From Bacilli bacterium (lineage in GTDB: Bacteria > Bacillota_I > Bacilli_A > RFN20 > CAG-826): a stretch of 7,822 bases of DNA. Position 1 is the first letter of the stretch. The number at the start of each line of letters is the position of its first letter. The position numbers and the translations under genes are program-made. Of this stretch, positions 5,743 to 7,822 are shown piece after piece. Location: assembly GCA_017551465.1 (NCBI GenBank), contig JAFZLN010000005.1:1-7822 (forward strand), read 5' to 3'. Under the pieces are notes generated by a model. The model was not told where the DNA came from, did not search any database, and worked only from the letters and a program-made list of their open reading frames with translations.

Positions 5743-6873
5743 TTATTGAGCTTTCTTGTTTCTATTTGTTTGAAGATTTTTGAATGTCTCAAGTTCACGT
5801 TTATGAATAATGACAAGTTGTGAATAATAAACTCTTCTCATCTCTTCGTATTGTTTCATTTGCATTGGACTAACACGTTTAGAGAACAATGAGACGAAGA
5901 CTTTTTCTAAACGGAAGAAGCTTTCATAAAGGCTTAATAAAGTCATGTAGTAGAAATATTCTTTGTTGGAATAGATAAGTAATGGCGTACTATGGATGAT
6001 TTCACTAGATATTTCATATCTTTTAGCGTACATCTCTAAGCCTGCGAGCTTTTCTAAACCATCGCGGAAATTGAGTTTGAAGTTTGGATCGTCTTTATCG
6101 GCGATTTGATCTAACCCACCAGATTCAATGTATTTACGGATGTCTTTGCTCTTCAAACCGTAGCCGCGCATGTCTTCTTTCATTTCATAGAAGATTTTGT
6201 CTTGTTGCTCTTTATCTGGAATTGTATTGTTGAACGCTAAGCCGAAATTCATATGTCTGAGATATTTATTGATGAGCGGTGCTCCGTACTTATCTAATAA
6301 GATAAGAGTGCATTCACATTCGTGTAGGGTTCTCCAAGAAGAGAATGCTTCAGTTTCATAACCATTAAGTAAGTTTTCTAAGATACAACGAGAAATGGTT
6401 AATGATTTCATAAGAAGATCACTAATAAGAGAAGATTGTGGGTCATTCTTCTTATAGCCCTTCACGATATTAAGCATGAAGTTTAAATAGATATTTAAAG
6501 AAGAAGCTGGAGGAACAAAACGGTTACCAAGTTTCTTTTCAACGTGATTAAAAATGGATAAGGACAAATATTTATCAGCGGCGACACTCGCCATAGAGGA
6601 AGGATATTCTTCATTAGCCTTAAATCTTGCGAGTTCCGCTTCGTTAAGATGCGAGACTGAATAATAGAACTCACCAACACAGTAAAGTAAGAGCTCAAAT
6701 TGGTTGATCTCTTTAACCTCTATTTGTGCATTTTCTTTGTCCACTATTCCGATGAATTCATTAGCCATTTCATAAACATCAAAAATGTAATCAGGATCCA
6801 ATTCTACATTGACCTGAATACCTTTGAGATAGTTTGTAACTTGTTCCTTTGTCCAGATATTCTTAATTACCAT
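5743..6873 (-). CDS. DUF5677-like protein of unknown function
   Basis: This 376-residue soluble, mostly helical protein has no signal peptide or clear transmembrane helix. The middle region (about 150-300) resembles DUF5677-type proteins: a helix with ISRCILENLLNGYETEAFSS (160-179) running into WRTLHECE (180-187), then YEISSEIIHST (286-296). The conserved Arg-Thr-Leu-x-Glu and the Ser-x-x-x-His pattern are the usual landmarks. I recall no biochemical function for the family, and this assignment is from memory of motif style, not a search. The N-terminal 150 residues and the basic C-terminal tail (HKRELETFKNLQ then NRNKKAQ) match nothing I know. The ATG lies 9 bases after the glpK stop with only a weak GAAGA ahead of it, so it is almost certainly cotranscribed and perhaps translationally coupled to glpK. 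Confidence 0.6.
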   Translation of the reverse strand: MVIKNIWTKEQVTNYLKGIQVNVELDPDYIFDVYEMANEFIGIVDKENAQIEVKEINQFELLLYCVGEFYYSVSHLNEAELARFKANEEYPSSMASVAADKYLSLSIFNHVEKKLGNRFVPPASSLNIYLNFMLNIVKGYKKNDPQSSLISDLLMKSLTISRCILENLLNGYETEAFSSWRTLHECECTLILLDKYGAPLINKYLRHMNFGLAFNNTIPDKEQQDKIFYEMKEDMRGYGLKSKDIRKYIESGGLDQIADKDDPNFKLNFRDGLEKLAGLEMYAKRYEISSEIIHSTPLLIYSNKEYFYYMTLLSLYESFFRLEKVFVSLFSKRVSPMQMKQYEEMRRVYYSQLVIIHKRELETFKNLQTNRNKKAQ

Positions 6874-6882
6874 TTTTCTTCT

Positions 6883-7822
6883 CTACTTAAACATTCTTGT
6901 GGCTTTTATCGCCGTCTTCCAGCCTTTGTATAATTCTTTGATTTCTTTTTTACTCATTTGTGGTTCATAAATGGCTTGGTATTCATGAATCTTCTTAATA
7001 CTTTCTAAGTTTGGATAGTAACCACATTGAAGACCCGCCATATAGGCAGCACCTAAGGCTGTGGTTTCTAAACACTTAGGGAGTTTAATTGTGGTATGTA
7101 AGATGTCACTTTGGAACTGCATAAGATATTTATTCTTAGTGGCACCACCATCAACCTTTAAAACGGTGATACATTGATGGGCATCTTTACTCATGACTTC
7201 CATGACATCTTTACATTGATAGGCGATAGCTTCTAAACAGGCTCTAACAAATTGACTACGATTAGTGCCTCTTGTTAAACCAAATACCGCTCCTCTAGCG
7301 TCATCATCCCAATATGGTGTGCCTAAGCCTGTAAAAGCAGGAACAATGTAAACACGTGAGCGATGGCTCATTTGCGCAATCTTTTCGCTATCCGCAGCGT
7401 TTTCAATTAACTGCATTTCATCTCTAATCCATTGGACAATAGCGCCACCAATAAAGACAGAACCTTCTAAGGCATAGGTGACTTTGTCACCAATTTGCCA
7501 GGCCACCGTGGTCAATAAGCCTTTATTAGAGAAGACTGGTTTATCGCCGGTATTAACTAATAAGAAGCAACCTGTACCATAGGTATTCTTGCTTTCACCA
7601 CTTTCAAAGCAAGTTTGACCAAATAAAGCGGCTTGTTGGTCACCAAGTACACCAGTGATATGGACATCACTCTTTAAGAAAGTAGCTTGACCATAATCAT
7701 AAGCACTTGGTCTCACTGTTGGTAACATTGACATTGGGATATTGAACATCTTGCAGAGTTCTTCGTCCCACTTCATATCATTGATATTAAATAAAAGTGT
7801 ACGAGAAGCATTGGTCACATCA
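6883..7822 (-). CDS. glpK: Glycerol kinase, C-terminal part (5' end outside the window)
   Basis: About 313 codons are present of a protein usually near 500 residues; the frame is open to the right edge. The enzyme phosphorylates glycerol with ATP to sn-glycerol 3-phosphate in the cytoplasm. Diagnostic FGGY-family segments appear in order: DVTNASRTLLFNI at the edge (the GTG at 7816-7818 is an internal valine, not the start), GVLGDQQAALFGQ, NTYGTGCF, ALEGSVFIGGA, TGLGTPYWDDDARGAVFGLTRGT, the phosphate-binding VDGGATKN, and LETTALGAAYMAGL. In Enterococcus-type GlpK a regulatory histidine (YHFYG) sits just before the GDQQAALFGQ segment and is phosphorylated by HPr. Here the equivalent stretch reads ATFLKSDVHITG, with Thr at that position. 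The gene is followed closely by the DUF5677-like gene. Confidence 0.95.
   Translation of the reverse strand, partial: DVTNASRTLLFNINDMKWDEELCKMFNIPMSMLPTVRPSAYDYGQATFLKSDVHITGVLGDQQAALFGQTCFESGESKNTYGTGCFLLVNTGDKPVFSNKGLLTTVAWQIGDKVTYALEGSVFIGGAIVQWIRDEMQLIENAADSEKIAQMSHRSRVYIVPAFTGLGTPYWDDDARGAVFGLTRGTNRSQFVRACLEAIAYQCKDVMEVMSKDAHQCITVLKVDGGATKNKYLMQFQSDILHTTIKLPKCLETTALGAAYMAGLQCGYYPNLESIKKIHEYQAIYEPQMSKKEIKELYKGWKTAIKATRMFK

Noticed and set aside
6495..6933. Extra frames on both strands over the DUF5677-like gene and its junction with glpK
   Set aside because: They overlap a longer, well-placed gene, lack ribosome binding sites and resemble no family.
7816..7818. GTG as a start codon for glycerol kinase
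   Set aside because: It is the valine of DVTNASRT, a conserved internal segment of glycerol kinase. The true start lies beyond the right edge.

Overview
The window is AT-rich, has strong purine-rich ribosome binding sites and uses UGA as a stop, with tryptophan read from TGG. This fits a low-GC Bacillota/Mycoplasmatota-type bacterium (Bacilli, Erysipelotrichia, Clostridia or an Acholeplasma-like lineage) using the standard bacterial code. The species cannot be named from this sequence.

Layout: (1) 1-1894, minus strand: a compact operon with its own extended -10 promoter, encoding nicotinamidase (pncA), a 6-phosphofructokinase with pyrophosphate-type residues (PPi-PFK), and the first 41 codons of a membrane protein whose ATG overlaps the phosphofructokinase stop (TAATG). 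(2) 2003-3311, minus strand: an accessory island. It holds the 3' end of an RHS-repeat gene (end of the RHS core, then a hydrophobic segment and an unclassified tip domain). This is joined by an ATGA overlap to a 228-residue single-pass membrane protein that is a reasonable candidate immunity or accessory partner. The body of the RHS gene is missing and the reading frame breaks just before the core. (3) 3390-5156, plus strand: a monocistronic unit with a near-consensus promoter, a palindrome in the promoter spacer, a perfect AGGAGG and an intrinsic terminator. It encodes a 547-residue nucleoside (uridine) kinase fused to an N-terminal TGS plus threonyl-tRNA-synthetase-like region. (4) 5212-7822, minus strand: the C-terminal two thirds of glycerol kinase (glpK), followed 9 bases later by a DUF5677-like protein and then by a small three-helix membrane protein.

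Taken together, most of the window is housekeeping carbon and nucleotide metabolism: glycerol entry through GlpK, PPi-linked fructose 6-phosphate phosphorylation, NAD salvage through PncA and nucleoside salvage through the kinase. The accessory part is the decayed RHS tip and its partner. I see no RNA genes, CRISPR arrays, insertion sequences or origins. I found no clearly new system; the RHS tip/partner pair and the DUF5677/membrane pair behind glpK are the least explained parts.
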